In this document: one piece after another, positions 15,489 through 24,073 of the stretch
How positions within the stretch are numbered: the first letter of the stretch is position 1
Layout of the letters: the number at the start of each line of letters is the position of its first letter
Source of the DNA: Actinophytocola gossypii
GTDB taxonomy: Bacteria > Actinomycetota > Actinomycetes > Mycobacteriales > Pseudonocardiaceae
Direction of reading: 5' to 3'
Assembly: GCF_025165815.1 (NCBI RefSeq)
Contig: NZ_JAFFZE010000004.1
Span: 248,001-312,000 of the forward strand
DNA length: 64,000 nucleotides
The notes under the pieces: model-generated
Seen by the model: the letters and a program-made list of their open reading frames with translations, nothing else
What the model was told of the DNA's origin: nothing
Database searches by the model: none
Position numbers and translations under genes: made by a program

Positions 15489-16733
15489 ATGATGGACGGG
15501 TCTGCGCCGAGAGCCGGTGACGGATCTCCCGTACGTCATTCGCCGAGCATTGCCCCGTTACTCGCGAATACTGTTCTGATAACCGTTTCCGTCGGATTCT
15601 GCGTCGTTTCCTCGATCGGCATCGTGAGCCAGCAGACCGACACGCTGTCGATCGTGCTGTCCTTCGTCTACACCGTGGCGCTGCTGGTGCTGCAGCTGGC
15701 GTACTTCAGCCGGCCGCACCGCCGCCCCCGGCCCCCGCTCAGCTACGTGGCGCTGGTGGTCCAGGCGGGCCTGGTGTACCTGCCGCTGCTCCAGTACGGG
15801 GAGGCATGGGTGAGCCGGCCGGGGTTCCTGGCCGGGAGCCTCCTGCTCACCCTGCACGCCGCGGCGGGGGTGCCGCTGTTCCTGCTGGTCGTGGCCAGTA
15901 TGGCGTGGGTGCAGGCCGGGCTGGGCGGGTCGGCCGCGGACATCGCGTACACGTCGGTGTCCACGGTGATCACCGGCCTGGTCGTGTTCGGCCTGACCCG
16001 GCTGACGAACCTGGTCACCGAGCTGCACGCGGCACGCAACGAGCTGGCCCAGCTGGCGGTGGCCAAGGAACGGCTGCGGTTCGCCAGGGACCTGCACGAC
16101 CTGCTCGGGATGAGCCTGTCGGCGATCACGCTGAAGAGCGAGCTGACCAGCAGGCTGATCGCCGACCATCCGACCAGGGCCAGCGAGGAGCTCACCGCGA
16201 TCCTGACCGTGTCCAGGCAGGCGCTCGCCGACGTCCGGTCGGTGGCCAGCGGCTACCGGGAGCTGTCCCTGGACGACGAGTGCGACTCGGCCGAGTCGGT
16301 GTTGGCCACCGCCGACGTGGAGGTCGTGCTGCGACGCGACTACGGCGAGGTGTCCCCGATGACCGGCACGCTGCTCGCCACCGTCCTGCGCGAGGGCGTC
16401 ACCAACGTGCTGCGGCACAGCAAGGCGGAGCGCTGCGACATCGACATCAGGCGGACCGGCGACGCGGTGGTCATCGAGATGGTCAACGACGGCGCGTCCG
16501 GCGAGCCGGGGCCGTGCCCGGACGGCGGGGTGAGCGGCAGCGGGCTGCGCAACCTGTGCGAGCGGCTGCGCGCGGTGCACGGGGTGCTCGTCATCGAGAA
16601 CCTGCCGGACCAGCGGTTTCGGCTGTGCGCGACGATCCCGCTGCCGGCGTCGGCCGAGTCCTCGGCGGACACCGTCACAACCATCCGGCATCCTTGGCGA
16701 TTCGGATCGCGTCGACACGATTCCGTGCGTTGA
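15489..16733 (+). CDS. NarL/DesK-type sensor histidine kinase
   Basis: A 414-aa membrane kinase. Several hydrophobic segments fill about residues 25-175, followed by a HisKA_3 dimerisation domain with His203 in RFARDLHDLLG and an HATPase_c domain with TNVLRHS and GSGLRNL. There is no large extracellular loop, as in DesK-like kinases that sense membrane state or small ligands. The partner is very likely the response regulator encoded tail to tail; their coding ends overlap by 59 bases. Two adjacent ATG codons (15489 and 15492) are possible starts. Confidence 0.9.
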   Translation: MMDGSAPRAGDGSPVRHSPSIAPLLANTVLITVSVGFCVVSSIGIVSQQTDTLSIVLSFVYTVALLVLQLAYFSRPHRRPRPPLSYVALVVQAGLVYLPLLQYGEAWVSRPGFLAGSLLLTLHAAAGVPLFLLVVASMAWVQAGLGGSAADIAYTSVSTVITGLVVFGLTRLTNLVTELHAARNELAQLAVAKERLRFARDLHDLLGMSLSAITLKSELTSRLIADHPTRASEELTAILTVSRQALADVRSVASGYRELSLDDECDSAESVLATADVEVVLRRDYGEVSPMTGTLLATVLREGVTNVLRHSKAERCDIDIRRTGDAVVIEMVNDGASGEPGPCPDGGVSGSGLRNLCERLRAVHGVLVIENLPDQRFRLCATIPLPASAESSADTVTTIRHPWRFGSRRHDSVR

Positions 16734-17280
16734 GCTTGGTGACGATCGTGGTCAGGTAGTTGCGGACGGTCCCGGCGGACAGGAACAGCCGGGAGGCGAT
16801 GTCCACGGCGTTGGCCCCGCTCTCGGTCATCCGGAGGACCTCGAGCTCGCGGCTGGTCAGCGGGCAGTCCTCGGTGTCCCAGGCCGCGAGCGCGAGCTCG
16901 CCGTCGATGACCCGTCTGCCGACGGAGATCTCGCGGATGGCGTTGGCCAGCTTCTCGGCGGGTGCGTCCTTGAGGATGAAGCCGTTGACCCGGGCGGCGA
17001 GCGCCCGGCGGAGCGTGCCGGGACGGCCGAGGCTGGTCAGGATCAGCGTGCGGCAGTCGGGCAGGTGCTCGTGCAGCTCGGCGGCGGCGGAGAGCCCGTC
17101 CTTGCCGGGCAGGTCGATGTCGATGACGGCGACGTCGGGCCGGTGTTCGAGTGCCGTGGGCAGGATCGCGGTGCCGTGGGCGACATCGGCCACGACATCG
17201 ATATCCGGCTCGAGGACCAGCAACGCGACCAACGCGCCACGGACCATGTGCATGTCCTCGGCCAGTAAAACCCTGATCAC
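16675..17280 (-). CDS. NarL/DesR-type response regulator
   Basis: A 201-aa protein with a receiver domain (Asp54 in VIDIDLPG, acidic AED near the start, Lys in ILKDAP) and a LuxR-type HTH (LTSRELEVLRM to the C-terminus). The start is one of two adjacent GTG codons (17280 or 17283) after AGGGG; longer upstream frames add an Arg-rich stretch with no family match. It is convergent with the kinase gene rather than in the same operon, which is unusual for this type of pair. Targets could be the YcaO operon or the polysaccharide operon on its other side. Confidence 0.9.
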   Translation of the reverse strand: MIRVLLAEDMHMVRGALVALLVLEPDIDVVADVAHGTAILPTALEHRPDVAVIDIDLPGKDGLSAAAELHEHLPDCRTLILTSLGRPGTLRRALAARVNGFILKDAPAEKLANAIREISVGRRVIDGELALAAWDTEDCPLTSRELEVLRMTESGANAVDIASRLFLSAGTVRNYLTTIVTKLNARNRVDAIRIAKDAGWL

Positions 17281-17677
17281 CACAGCCCCTTGCACACGAA
17301 ACCACATTCCCGGCCGAACAGTCCCGACAGTACAACCAGGCCGCGCGAGGCGAATGCCGCGTTTGCCGCGTCGCGGTGCGGCATTCAGACCAGTCCGGAT
17401 CACCCGCGGGCGGGGATCCGCACCGTCGACCCGCCACGTGGCCGGTACCCGGGGCGGTCGACGGTGTCCATCACCGTCCTGTGGCGAACAAGTTAGCAGT
17501 CTCGATCGAGTGAATGTCGAACTCGTTCCGGTCGTGTTTTACCAACTATCGACACACAGAGCAAGAGAAAGCGCTGCAACCTATCCTTCGGTCGTGTAAT
17601 CGGTATTCAGGTCGTAGCCTTCTGCACCGCAGCCGCGAAAAGCGCTGCCATTTCGAGTGTTCAGGGGGTGTCGACGC
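17281..17677. promoter_or_regulatory. Intergenic region with duplicated motifs before the polysaccharide operon
   Basis: 397 bases between the divergent response-regulator gene and the first exopolysaccharide gene. It is clearly more AT-rich than its surroundings from about 17480. CGGTCGTGT occurs at 17529 and again at 17589, and AAGCGCTGC occurs at about 17569 and 17639. This looks like paired regulator sites. No coding region is supported. Confidence 0.5.
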
Positions 17678-18526
17678 GTGCCGGGTCAGGTCGAGCTCGC
17701 GGTGTCCACGGTCGCGTACGCCACCGGAATCGTGGTGCAGACCGTCGCCGCTCGACGCGCGTACCGGGACCGGGGCGGCGCGGGGCTGGGGCTGCTCGCC
17801 CGGCTCGCCGCGGATCCGCTGTACCTGCTGGGGTTCGCCGGGCAGGCCACCGGGTTCGCGTTCGCGTTCCTCGCCAGGGCCGAGCTGCCGCTGTACCTGG
17901 TGCAGGCGGCCACCTGCGGCGCGGTCGGGCTGGCCACCGCGTTCGGCGCGCTGGCCCTGGGGTGGCGGGTGCGGACCAGCGAGCTGCTGATGCTGGTGGT
18001 GCTCGCGGCCGGCATCGTGCTGCTCGCGTCGGCCTCGGCGCCCGCCATCGCGCACGACATCCCGGTCGGACCGGGCCTGGCGCTGCTCGGGTTGCCGCTG
18101 CTGGTCGGCGTCGCGGTGGTGCGGGCCGGCCGGACCGGGTCGCCGGTCTCCCTCGCGGTGCTGGCCGGCGCGGCGTTCGCGGTGGTGGCGATCAGCAGCC
18201 GGTCGATCGCCGACGAGCCGCTGACCACCCTGCCGCTGAACCCCTTGGCGTGGTTGACGATCCTGGCCGCGCTGCTCGGCCAGGCCTGCCTGGCCACCGC
18301 CCTCGCGCGGGGTTCGGCGACCTCGACGGTCGCCACCATGGACGCGGTCACCATGGTCGTGACGTCCGTGGTCGGCATCCTCGCGCTCGGCGACCGGATC
18401 GTGCCCGGCCGCGAGTGGGAGGTCGGCCTCGGCCTCGGGCTCGTGGTGGCCGGTGTGCTCGTACTCGGCTTCGCCCCGCGGTTCGCCGTGGCCGGCGAAG
18501 CCCGGTCGGCCCGCGAGGCGGCATGA
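17678..18526 (+). CDS. DMT/EamA-like multi-spanning membrane protein
   Basis: A 282-aa protein with nine to ten hydrophobic segments and a shape typical of drug/metabolite-type transporters, including a C-terminal half with LLGQACLATALARG and a GDRIVPG turn. The GTG at 17678 is chosen because AGGGGG lies about nine bases upstream. It is the first gene of the polysaccharide operon and overlaps the deacetylase gene by four bases. Members of this family in cell-surface loci may move lipid-linked or nucleotide-linked sugars. The substrate is unknown. Confidence 0.7.
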   Translation: MPGQVELAVSTVAYATGIVVQTVAARRAYRDRGGAGLGLLARLAADPLYLLGFAGQATGFAFAFLARAELPLYLVQAATCGAVGLATAFGALALGWRVRTSELLMLVVLAAGIVLLASASAPAIAHDIPVGPGLALLGLPLLVGVAVVRAGRTGSPVSLAVLAGAAFAVVAISSRSIADEPLTTLPLNPLAWLTILAALLGQACLATALARGSATSTVATMDAVTMVVTSVVGILALGDRIVPGREWEVGLGLGLVVAGVLVLGFAPRFAVAGEARSAREAA

Positions 18527-19464
18527 ACGGCCCGCTCACCGCGAGTGTGTCGGTGGACCTGGACAACCTCTGGGCCTACCTCAAGACCCACGGCGACGCC
18601 GACTGGGAGCGGATGCCGAGCTTCCTGCCCACCGCCGTGCCCCGGCTGCTCGACGTGCTCGGCGAGCACGGCGTCACCGCGACGGCGTTCGCGGTGGGCG
18701 CGGACGCCGTCCGGGACGACGGGGCCGCCGCCGTGGCCGCGTTCGCCGCGCGCGGGCACGAGATCGGCAACCACTCCTACCACCACGAGCCCTGGCTGCA
18801 CCGGTACTCCCGCGCCGAGCTGGTCGACGAGCTGACCAGGACCGAGGAGGCGGTGGTCGCCGCGGGCGCGCCCGTTCCGGTCGGCTTCCGCGGGCCCGGG
18901 TACAGCGTCTCCCCCACGCTGCTGGAGGTGCTAGCCGAGCGCGGCTACCGCTACGACGCGTCCACGCTGCCGACCTGGATCGGGCCGATCGCGCGGGCCG
19001 TGCACAACCGGACCGCGCCGGCGTCCGACGAGCGCGCCGAGCTGTTCGGCGGGTTCTCCCGGGTGTTCGCGCCGAACACCGCGCACCGCCCTCGGGTCGG
19101 CGACGGTCTGGTCGAGCTGCCGGTGACGACGATGCCGCTGCTCCGGGTGCCGATCCACGGCGCGTACGCGCTGATGCTGTACCGGATCTCCCCCCGGCTC
19201 GCCCGCGGCTACGTCGGCACGGCGCTGCGGCTGTGCCGGGCGTTCGGGGTCGGCCCGTCGCTGCTGGTGCACCCGACCGACGTGCTCGGCCCCGGCGAGG
19301 CGCCCGGCATGGAGTTCTTCCCCGGCATGGACGTTCCGGCGGCGGACAAGGTCGCCCTGCTCGCCTGGACGCTGGCGGCGGCGCGGGCCCGGTTCGACGT
19401 CGTGGGCACCGGCGCGCACGCGGCGCGCGTGACCGTACCGCCCCGCCTCCGGGAGAACCGGTGA
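18523..19464 (+). CDS. NodB-type polysaccharide deacetylase
   Basis: A 313-aa carbohydrate esterase 4 family protein. Motif 1 is SVDLDN (the TFDD region), motif 2 is HEIGNHSYHH with the two metal-binding His, and motif 3 is FRGPGY. The domain covers about 5-200. No signal peptide is visible, so it may act on a lipid-linked or nucleotide sugar intermediate in the cytoplasm, or its start may be mis-set. Within this locus the likely role is N-deacetylation of a sugar in the exopolysaccharide. It is coupled to both neighbours by four-base overlaps. Confidence 0.86.
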   Translation: MNGPLTASVSVDLDNLWAYLKTHGDADWERMPSFLPTAVPRLLDVLGEHGVTATAFAVGADAVRDDGAAAVAAFAARGHEIGNHSYHHEPWLHRYSRAELVDELTRTEEAVVAAGAPVPVGFRGPGYSVSPTLLEVLAERGYRYDASTLPTWIGPIARAVHNRTAPASDERAELFGGFSRVFAPNTAHRPRVGDGLVELPVTTMPLLRVPIHGAYALMLYRISPRLARGYVGTALRLCRAFGVGPSLLVHPTDVLGPGEAPGMEFFPGMDVPAADKVALLAWTLAAARARFDVVGTGAHAARVTVPPRLRENR

Positions 19465-20753
19465 ACCACGCGGACCCGGCCACCTCCACAACCGTCACCT
19501 CAGGGGAACGTGACCAGGCCGAACCATCCCTGCCCGACGTGACCAACACGGAAAAGCTCTGGGCGGCGGCACTGCGGGTGCTCGCCTGCGCGACGGTCGG
19601 GCTGGCGCCGCTGGAGGGGTACCTGGCGTCGGTGCACCCCCAGCTGGGCAAGGTGCCGGCCGGGCTGCTGGTGCTCGGGTGGGTGGCGGTGCGGGTGCGG
19701 CACCGGCGGTTGCCGGCGTTCCACCCGGTGCATCCGCTGCTCGGCGGGTTGGCGGCGCTGCTGCTGGCCTCGGCCGCGGTGCACGCGGGTGGGCCGTTCA
19801 CCGCCGAGTACACCGTGCGGTGGCTGCCGTTCCTCGCGCTGACCGTGGTCCTGGCGGACCTGGCCGCGCGGGAGGTCGGGGTCCGGCCGCTGCTGGTGGC
19901 GTCGGTCGCCGGGTCGGTGGTGGCGGGAGCCGGCGCGCTGTACAGCGTCCAGGCGGGCGCGGCGCGGGCGACCGGGCCGATGTCCGACCCGAACGACCTG
20001 GCCTTCGTGCTCGTCGTCGCGGTACCGCTGCTGGTCGCGGTGACGCCGTCCCGACCGCCCACTCGGCACAAGGTACTGGTGGCGGTGGCGGCGGCGTTGT
20101 TGCTGGCCGGGGCCGCGGCGACGTTCTCCCGGGGCGGGGCGATCGCGCTGGCGTGCGCGGTGGGCTGGCTGCTGGCCCGGCGCGCGCTGTCGCCCAGGGT
20201 GCTCGCGGCGGCGGTGGGCGCGGCGGTGGTCGCCGCCGCCGGGACCGTGCTGGTCGCGGGGTCACGGCTGGCGCGGTCGTTGCGGGAGAAGAGCTTCATC
20301 GCCGAGACCAATGTGGACACCCGGGAGCTGCGGTGGCGGGCGGCGGCGCGGATGCTCGGCGAGAACCCGGTGCTCGGTGTCGGGCCGGGCGGGTTCCGCA
20401 GCGAGTACGTCGCCGCGTCGCACAACGCGGAGCTGGCCGAACAGACCCCGGTGGCGCACAACATGTTCCTCGAGGTCGCCGCCGAGCTGGGGCTGCCGGC
20501 GCTGCTGCTGTTCCTCGGGCTGGTCGCCGTGGCGTTGTTCGCCACCGAGGACGCGGTGCGGCGCGGGCGGGACCGGAACACCGTGGTCGCCGTGCAGGCG
20601 AGCCTGGTCGCGGTGCTGGTCGGCGCCACGTTCCTGTCCGAGCAGTACTACCTGCCGCTGTGGCTGCTGGTCGCGGTGGCCGTTGGCCTGGGTTCGCGAG
20701 AACGCGTCGAGAAGGAGGGAGCGGTCCGTGCGGGTGCTCCACATGATCAGTGA
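19461..20753 (+). CDS. O-antigen ligase/Wzy-like polymerase
   Basis: A 430-aa membrane protein with about ten to twelve hydrophobic segments and the Wzy_C signature: DPNDLA, TFSRGG, GVGPGGF and VAHNMFLEVAAELG. Proteins of this family join lipid-linked repeat units or ligate glycans at the outer face of the membrane. The start is GTG overlapping the previous stop. The large loop between about 265 and 340 carries the usual Arg and His motifs. It fits the polymerase of a Wzx/Wzy-type pathway with the flippase at 24070. Confidence 0.85.
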   Translation: MNHADPATSTTVTSGERDQAEPSLPDVTNTEKLWAAALRVLACATVGLAPLEGYLASVHPQLGKVPAGLLVLGWVAVRVRHRRLPAFHPVHPLLGGLAALLLASAAVHAGGPFTAEYTVRWLPFLALTVVLADLAAREVGVRPLLVASVAGSVVAGAGALYSVQAGAARATGPMSDPNDLAFVLVVAVPLLVAVTPSRPPTRHKVLVAVAAALLLAGAAATFSRGGAIALACAVGWLLARRALSPRVLAAAVGAAVVAAAGTVLVAGSRLARSLREKSFIAETNVDTRELRWRAAARMLGENPVLGVGPGGFRSEYVAASHNAELAEQTPVAHNMFLEVAAELGLPALLLFLGLVAVALFATEDAVRRGRDRNTVVAVQASLVAVLVGATFLSEQYYLPLWLLVAVAVGLGSRERVEKEGAVRAGAPHDQ

Positions 20754-21801
20754 GTTGGGCAGCGGCGGCGCGGAGACGCTCGTCGCGGGGATGGCCCTCG
20801 CCGGGGACTCGGTCGGCTGGCGGACGGCGGTGGCCGGTGGCGGCGGGCACCGGGCCGACGCGCTGCGGGCCGCCGGGGTACCGGTGTACGACGTGCCGGT
20901 CCCCCGCCGCCGGGCCACCGGGGTGCTGCGGGCGGCGCGGGCTGCCCGGGCGGCGGTGCGGCGGTTCCGGCCGGACGTGGTGCTGGCGCACAACGTGTCG
21001 GCGAGTGTGGTGGCGCGGCTGGCGGTTGCCGGGCGGCGGGTTCCGGTGGTGACCGTGTTCCACGGCGTCGCCGAGGCCGACCACGCCGGTGCGGCGCGGA
21101 TCCTGCGCCGCACGTCGCGCGCGGTGGTGGCGGTCGCGGACGCGGCGGCGGACCGGTTGCGGGCGGCGGGGCTGCCCGATCCGGTGGTGGTGCCGAACGC
21201 GGTGTTCTCGTGGACTCCCCGGGCGGGGCGGGCGGCGGTGCGCGCGGCGCTCGGGCTCGACGAGGACGTGCCGGTGGCGCTGTGCGTCGCGCGGCTGGAA
21301 CCGCAGAAGCGGCACGACGTGCTGCTGGCCGCGTGGGCGCTGCTCGACGACGCCGTGCTGCTGCTGGCGGGCGACGGCAGCCGGCGCGCGGCGCTGAAGG
21401 CCAGGTGCGCCGAGCTCGGGCTCGGTGAGCGGGTGCGGTTCCTCGGCAACCGCGAGGACGTGCCCGACCTGCTGGCCGCCGCGGACCTGACCGTGCTCAC
21501 CAGTGACTGGGAGGGCATGCCGATCGCGGTCCTGGAGTCGATGGCCGCCGGCCGCCCGGTGGTGGCGTCCGATGTGGACGGTGTGCGGGAGGCGCTGGCC
21601 GGTGGGGGCGGGCTGCTGGTGCCGCCCGGCGAGCCGGTGGCGACCGCGGACGCGTTGCGCGCGCTGCTGTTCGACCCGGCGGCCCGCGAGGCGGCCGCCT
21701 CGGCCGGGCTGGCGTCGGTCCACACCGGACACGACCCGGCGCGGCTGATGAAGACCTACGACGAGCTTCTGCGCACCGTGACACGAGGAGGACGGCGATG
21801 A
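20728..21801 (+). CDS. Family 4 glycosyltransferase
   Basis: A 357-aa GT-B enzyme: an N-terminal acceptor domain starting VLHMISELGSGGAE, and a C-terminal domain with VARLEPQKRHD, FLGNREDVPDLL and the donor-site EGMPIAVLESMAAG. The GTG at 20728 follows an AAGGAGGGA ribosome site and lies within the end of the polymerase gene. It would transfer a sugar from a nucleotide donor with retention of configuration. Donor and acceptor are not predictable from sequence. Confidence 0.9.
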   Translation: MRVLHMISELGSGGAETLVAGMALAGDSVGWRTAVAGGGGHRADALRAAGVPVYDVPVPRRRATGVLRAARAARAAVRRFRPDVVLAHNVSASVVARLAVAGRRVPVVTVFHGVAEADHAGAARILRRTSRAVVAVADAAADRLRAAGLPDPVVVPNAVFSWTPRAGRAAVRAALGLDEDVPVALCVARLEPQKRHDVLLAAWALLDDAVLLLAGDGSRRAALKARCAELGLGERVRFLGNREDVPDLLAAADLTVLTSDWEGMPIAVLESMAAGRPVVASDVDGVREALAGGGGLLVPPGEPVATADALRALLFDPAAREAAASAGLASVHTGHDPARLMKTYDELLRTVTRGGRR

Positions 21802-22805
21802 ACGCGGCCACCAGAACGCCGGCGAAACCGGCGAAGAAGACCACCCGCAAGGCGGCACCGAAGGCCGCCCGGAACGCGGTACGGAAGCCGGCGCAGAAGG
21901 TGACAACCGAGGAGACCCTGCGGAGCCGGCTGGTCGCGGCCTGGCCGCGGGTGACCAGGCGGCTCGGCCGGCCGGTGACCGCGGGTGTCGTCGCGGCCGT
22001 GCTCGCGGGCGGGGGCGTGCTGCTCGCGACCGCACTGGCCGGCGAGGAGTACGAGGGCAGGGTCAGCCTGGTCGCCACGCCGGTCGGGGGCGCGAGCGGA
22101 GCGCAGTACGGCGAGGTCGTCGCGCTCACCCTCCCGGCGCTGGTGGAGCTGGCCCGCGGCCCGTCGGTGCTGGCGGCCGCGGCCGGTGCGACCGGCACGG
22201 ACGCCGAGACCATCGGTGAGGGTGTGTCGGTGGAGTTGGTGCCCGCGTCCGGGGTCGCACGGCTGGCGGTACTCGCCCCGTCCGCCGACCAGGCGGGGGC
22301 CGTCGCCACCGCGATCGCGAGGGCCGTGGTCGACGCCGATCTGCTCGCCCCGGCCGCGGCGCTGCGGCTGCTCGACGAGCGCCCGGACGTCATCCAGGTG
22401 TCGCCCGACCGGCCGCTCGGCGTCGGGCTCGCCCTTGGCGGCGCCGCGCTGGCCGGCGTGACCGTCGGCGGGCTGCGTCACCTGCGCCGCACGTCCGACG
22501 TGGCGGCGGTGCGCGCCGCGGTGGGGTCCTGGCACCCGGTGCTGACGCTGCGCGCGGACGAGCCGGACCTGCCGGAGCGGCTGACCCGGCTGTGCGACGC
22601 GGCCGGCCGCACGCCCCGGGTCGTCCCGGTGGCCGAGGAGCTGGCCCCGGCCGCGCGGTCCATCGAGGACCGGCTGCCCGAGCGGGCCGGCGACGGCGAC
22701 GCGGTGATCCTGGTGACCTCCGGCGGCCGGCGGCAGGAGCAGCTGGCGGCGGTGGCCCGTGTGCTGCCGGTCTCGTCGACGGTGGTGGCGGTGGTGCTGG
22801 CGTGA
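21798..22805 (+). CDS. Wzz/CpsC-like chain-length or capsule-assembly membrane protein
   Basis: A 335-aa protein. Residues 1-40 are a Lys/Ala/Pro-rich cytoplasmic tail. A hydrophobic segment lies at about 56-76, an outer region with ALTLPALVELAR at about 80-195, a second hydrophobic segment at about 200-220, and a cytoplasmic tail ends the protein. This two-helix layout matches Wzz/CpsC proteins that set polysaccharide length and partner a tyrosine kinase; no kinase gene is seen here. The C-terminal domain ends in a VILVTSGGRRQEQ-like fold fragment. The basic tail is unusual. Confidence 0.7.
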   Translation: MNAATRTPAKPAKKTTRKAAPKAARNAVRKPAQKVTTEETLRSRLVAAWPRVTRRLGRPVTAGVVAAVLAGGGVLLATALAGEEYEGRVSLVATPVGGASGAQYGEVVALTLPALVELARGPSVLAAAAGATGTDAETIGEGVSVELVPASGVARLAVLAPSADQAGAVATAIARAVVDADLLAPAAALRLLDERPDVIQVSPDRPLGVGLALGGAALAGVTVGGLRHLRRTSDVAAVRAAVGSWHPVLTLRADEPDLPERLTRLCDAAGRTPRVVPVAEELAPAARSIEDRLPERAGDGDAVILVTSGGRRQEQLAAVARVLPVSSTVVAVVLA

Positions 22806-24073
22806 GGGGCATCCGGCTGGCGGTGGTGGCCGGGGTGGCGTGGGTGGTCGCGGGTTTCGGGGCGTGGTGGGCGCTGCGGCCGTCGTGGCAGGTGCCGCTG
22901 CCGACCGGGGCGAACAGGGCCGAGGTGCGGATGCAGGACTTCCGCGACGCGCTCTACTACCCGGTCCAGGAGTTCCTCGCCGGCGGAAACCCGTACGACC
23001 CGGCCGCGATGTTCGCGCACTGGCCGGTCCGGCAGAGCTTCAACCTCTACCAGCCCTACCACCTGGCGCTGCACCTGCCGTTCGGGCTGCCGGACTACCG
23101 CACCGGGGCCGTCCTGTTCGGACTGACCGCGCTGGTGCTGCTCGTGGTGCTCGCCGGCATGGCGGCGAGCCGGATCCGCACCCGCGTTCCGGTGCCGCTC
23201 GCGGCCGGGACCGCGGTGATCGCCGCGCTGCTGGTGCTCAGCCAGGTCGGCAAGGCGCAGCTCTACCTGGGACAGGTGAACCCACTCGTCGCGGTCGGCG
23301 CGGCGGGGGCGCTGCTGCTGCGTTCCAGTCATCCCAGGATCGCCGTGCTGGCGCTCGCGGTCGCCTGGCTCAAGCCCCAGTTCGGGTTGCCGCTGGCGGT
23401 GCTGCTGTTCGCCAGGGGCTCCCGGGGGGTCGCGCTCGGCGGGACGGCGGTGGCCGCGGTCGCCAGCCTGCCGGTGGTGGCGCTGCTGGTCGTGCGCGGC
23501 GGCGGGGTCGGGCCGTTCCTCGACGTGCTGGCCGCGAACCTCGCGCACGCCACGAACACCGGCTACGGCGCGGTCGACTCGCTCACCGCGCAGCGCGTCG
23601 ACCTGCCCGCCGTGCTGTTCCGGCTCACCGAGTGGCTGCCGCCTGCGGCGGAGCCGGTCGCGTTGCTCGCGGTGCTCGGGGTGACCGTGCCGCTGGTGCG
23701 GCGCCTGGACCGCTCGACCGACCCGGACGGGCCGGTGGTCGCCGACCTGCTGACCTGCCTTGCCGTGACGGTGGCGGTGGTGCACCAGCCGGGTGACGTG
23801 CTGTTCGCGGTGCCGGCGGCGGCGCTGGCCGCGGTGGCGTGGTGGCGGCGCCGGCGGGAAAGCGGGTGGCTCCCGCTGGGGCTCGCGGTCGCGGCGCTCG
23901 CGGTTCCGTTCGCGCACCTGCACGCGGTGGACTCGGTGGTCCGGGCGGTGCTCGGCGAGCGCGCGTCGGTCACCGTGGACGGGGTGGCGGTGGTCGCGGC
24001 GTGGGCGCTGCTCGTGGCGTTCGCCGTCCGCACCCCCGTGCCGAGGCCGGAACCCGTGGCGGCGCCGTCGTGA
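22802..24073 (+). CDS. GT87-like (DUF2029) polyprenyl-linked glycosyltransferase
   Basis: A 423-aa membrane protein with about ten hydrophobic segments, a GT-C-like fold, an acidic FRDALYY motif near residue 45 in the first outer loop, and the NPYDP and YLGQVN motifs typical of GT87 proteins. Known relatives use polyprenyl-phosphate-mannose as donor outside the membrane. The GTG start overlaps the previous gene by four bases. The family call is fairly firm; the sugar is unknown. Confidence 0.75.
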   Translation: MRGIRLAVVAGVAWVVAGFGAWWALRPSWQVPLPTGANRAEVRMQDFRDALYYPVQEFLAGGNPYDPAAMFAHWPVRQSFNLYQPYHLALHLPFGLPDYRTGAVLFGLTALVLLVVLAGMAASRIRTRVPVPLAAGTAVIAALLVLSQVGKAQLYLGQVNPLVAVGAAGALLLRSSHPRIAVLALAVAWLKPQFGLPLAVLLFARGSRGVALGGTAVAAVASLPVVALLVVRGGGVGPFLDVLAANLAHATNTGYGAVDSLTAQRVDLPAVLFRLTEWLPPAAEPVALLAVLGVTVPLVRRLDRSTDPDGPVVADLLTCLAVTVAVVHQPGDVLFAVPAAALAAVAWWRRRRESGWLPLGLAVAALAVPFAHLHAVDSVVRAVLGERASVTVDGVAVVAAWALLVAFAVRTPVPRPEPVAAPS

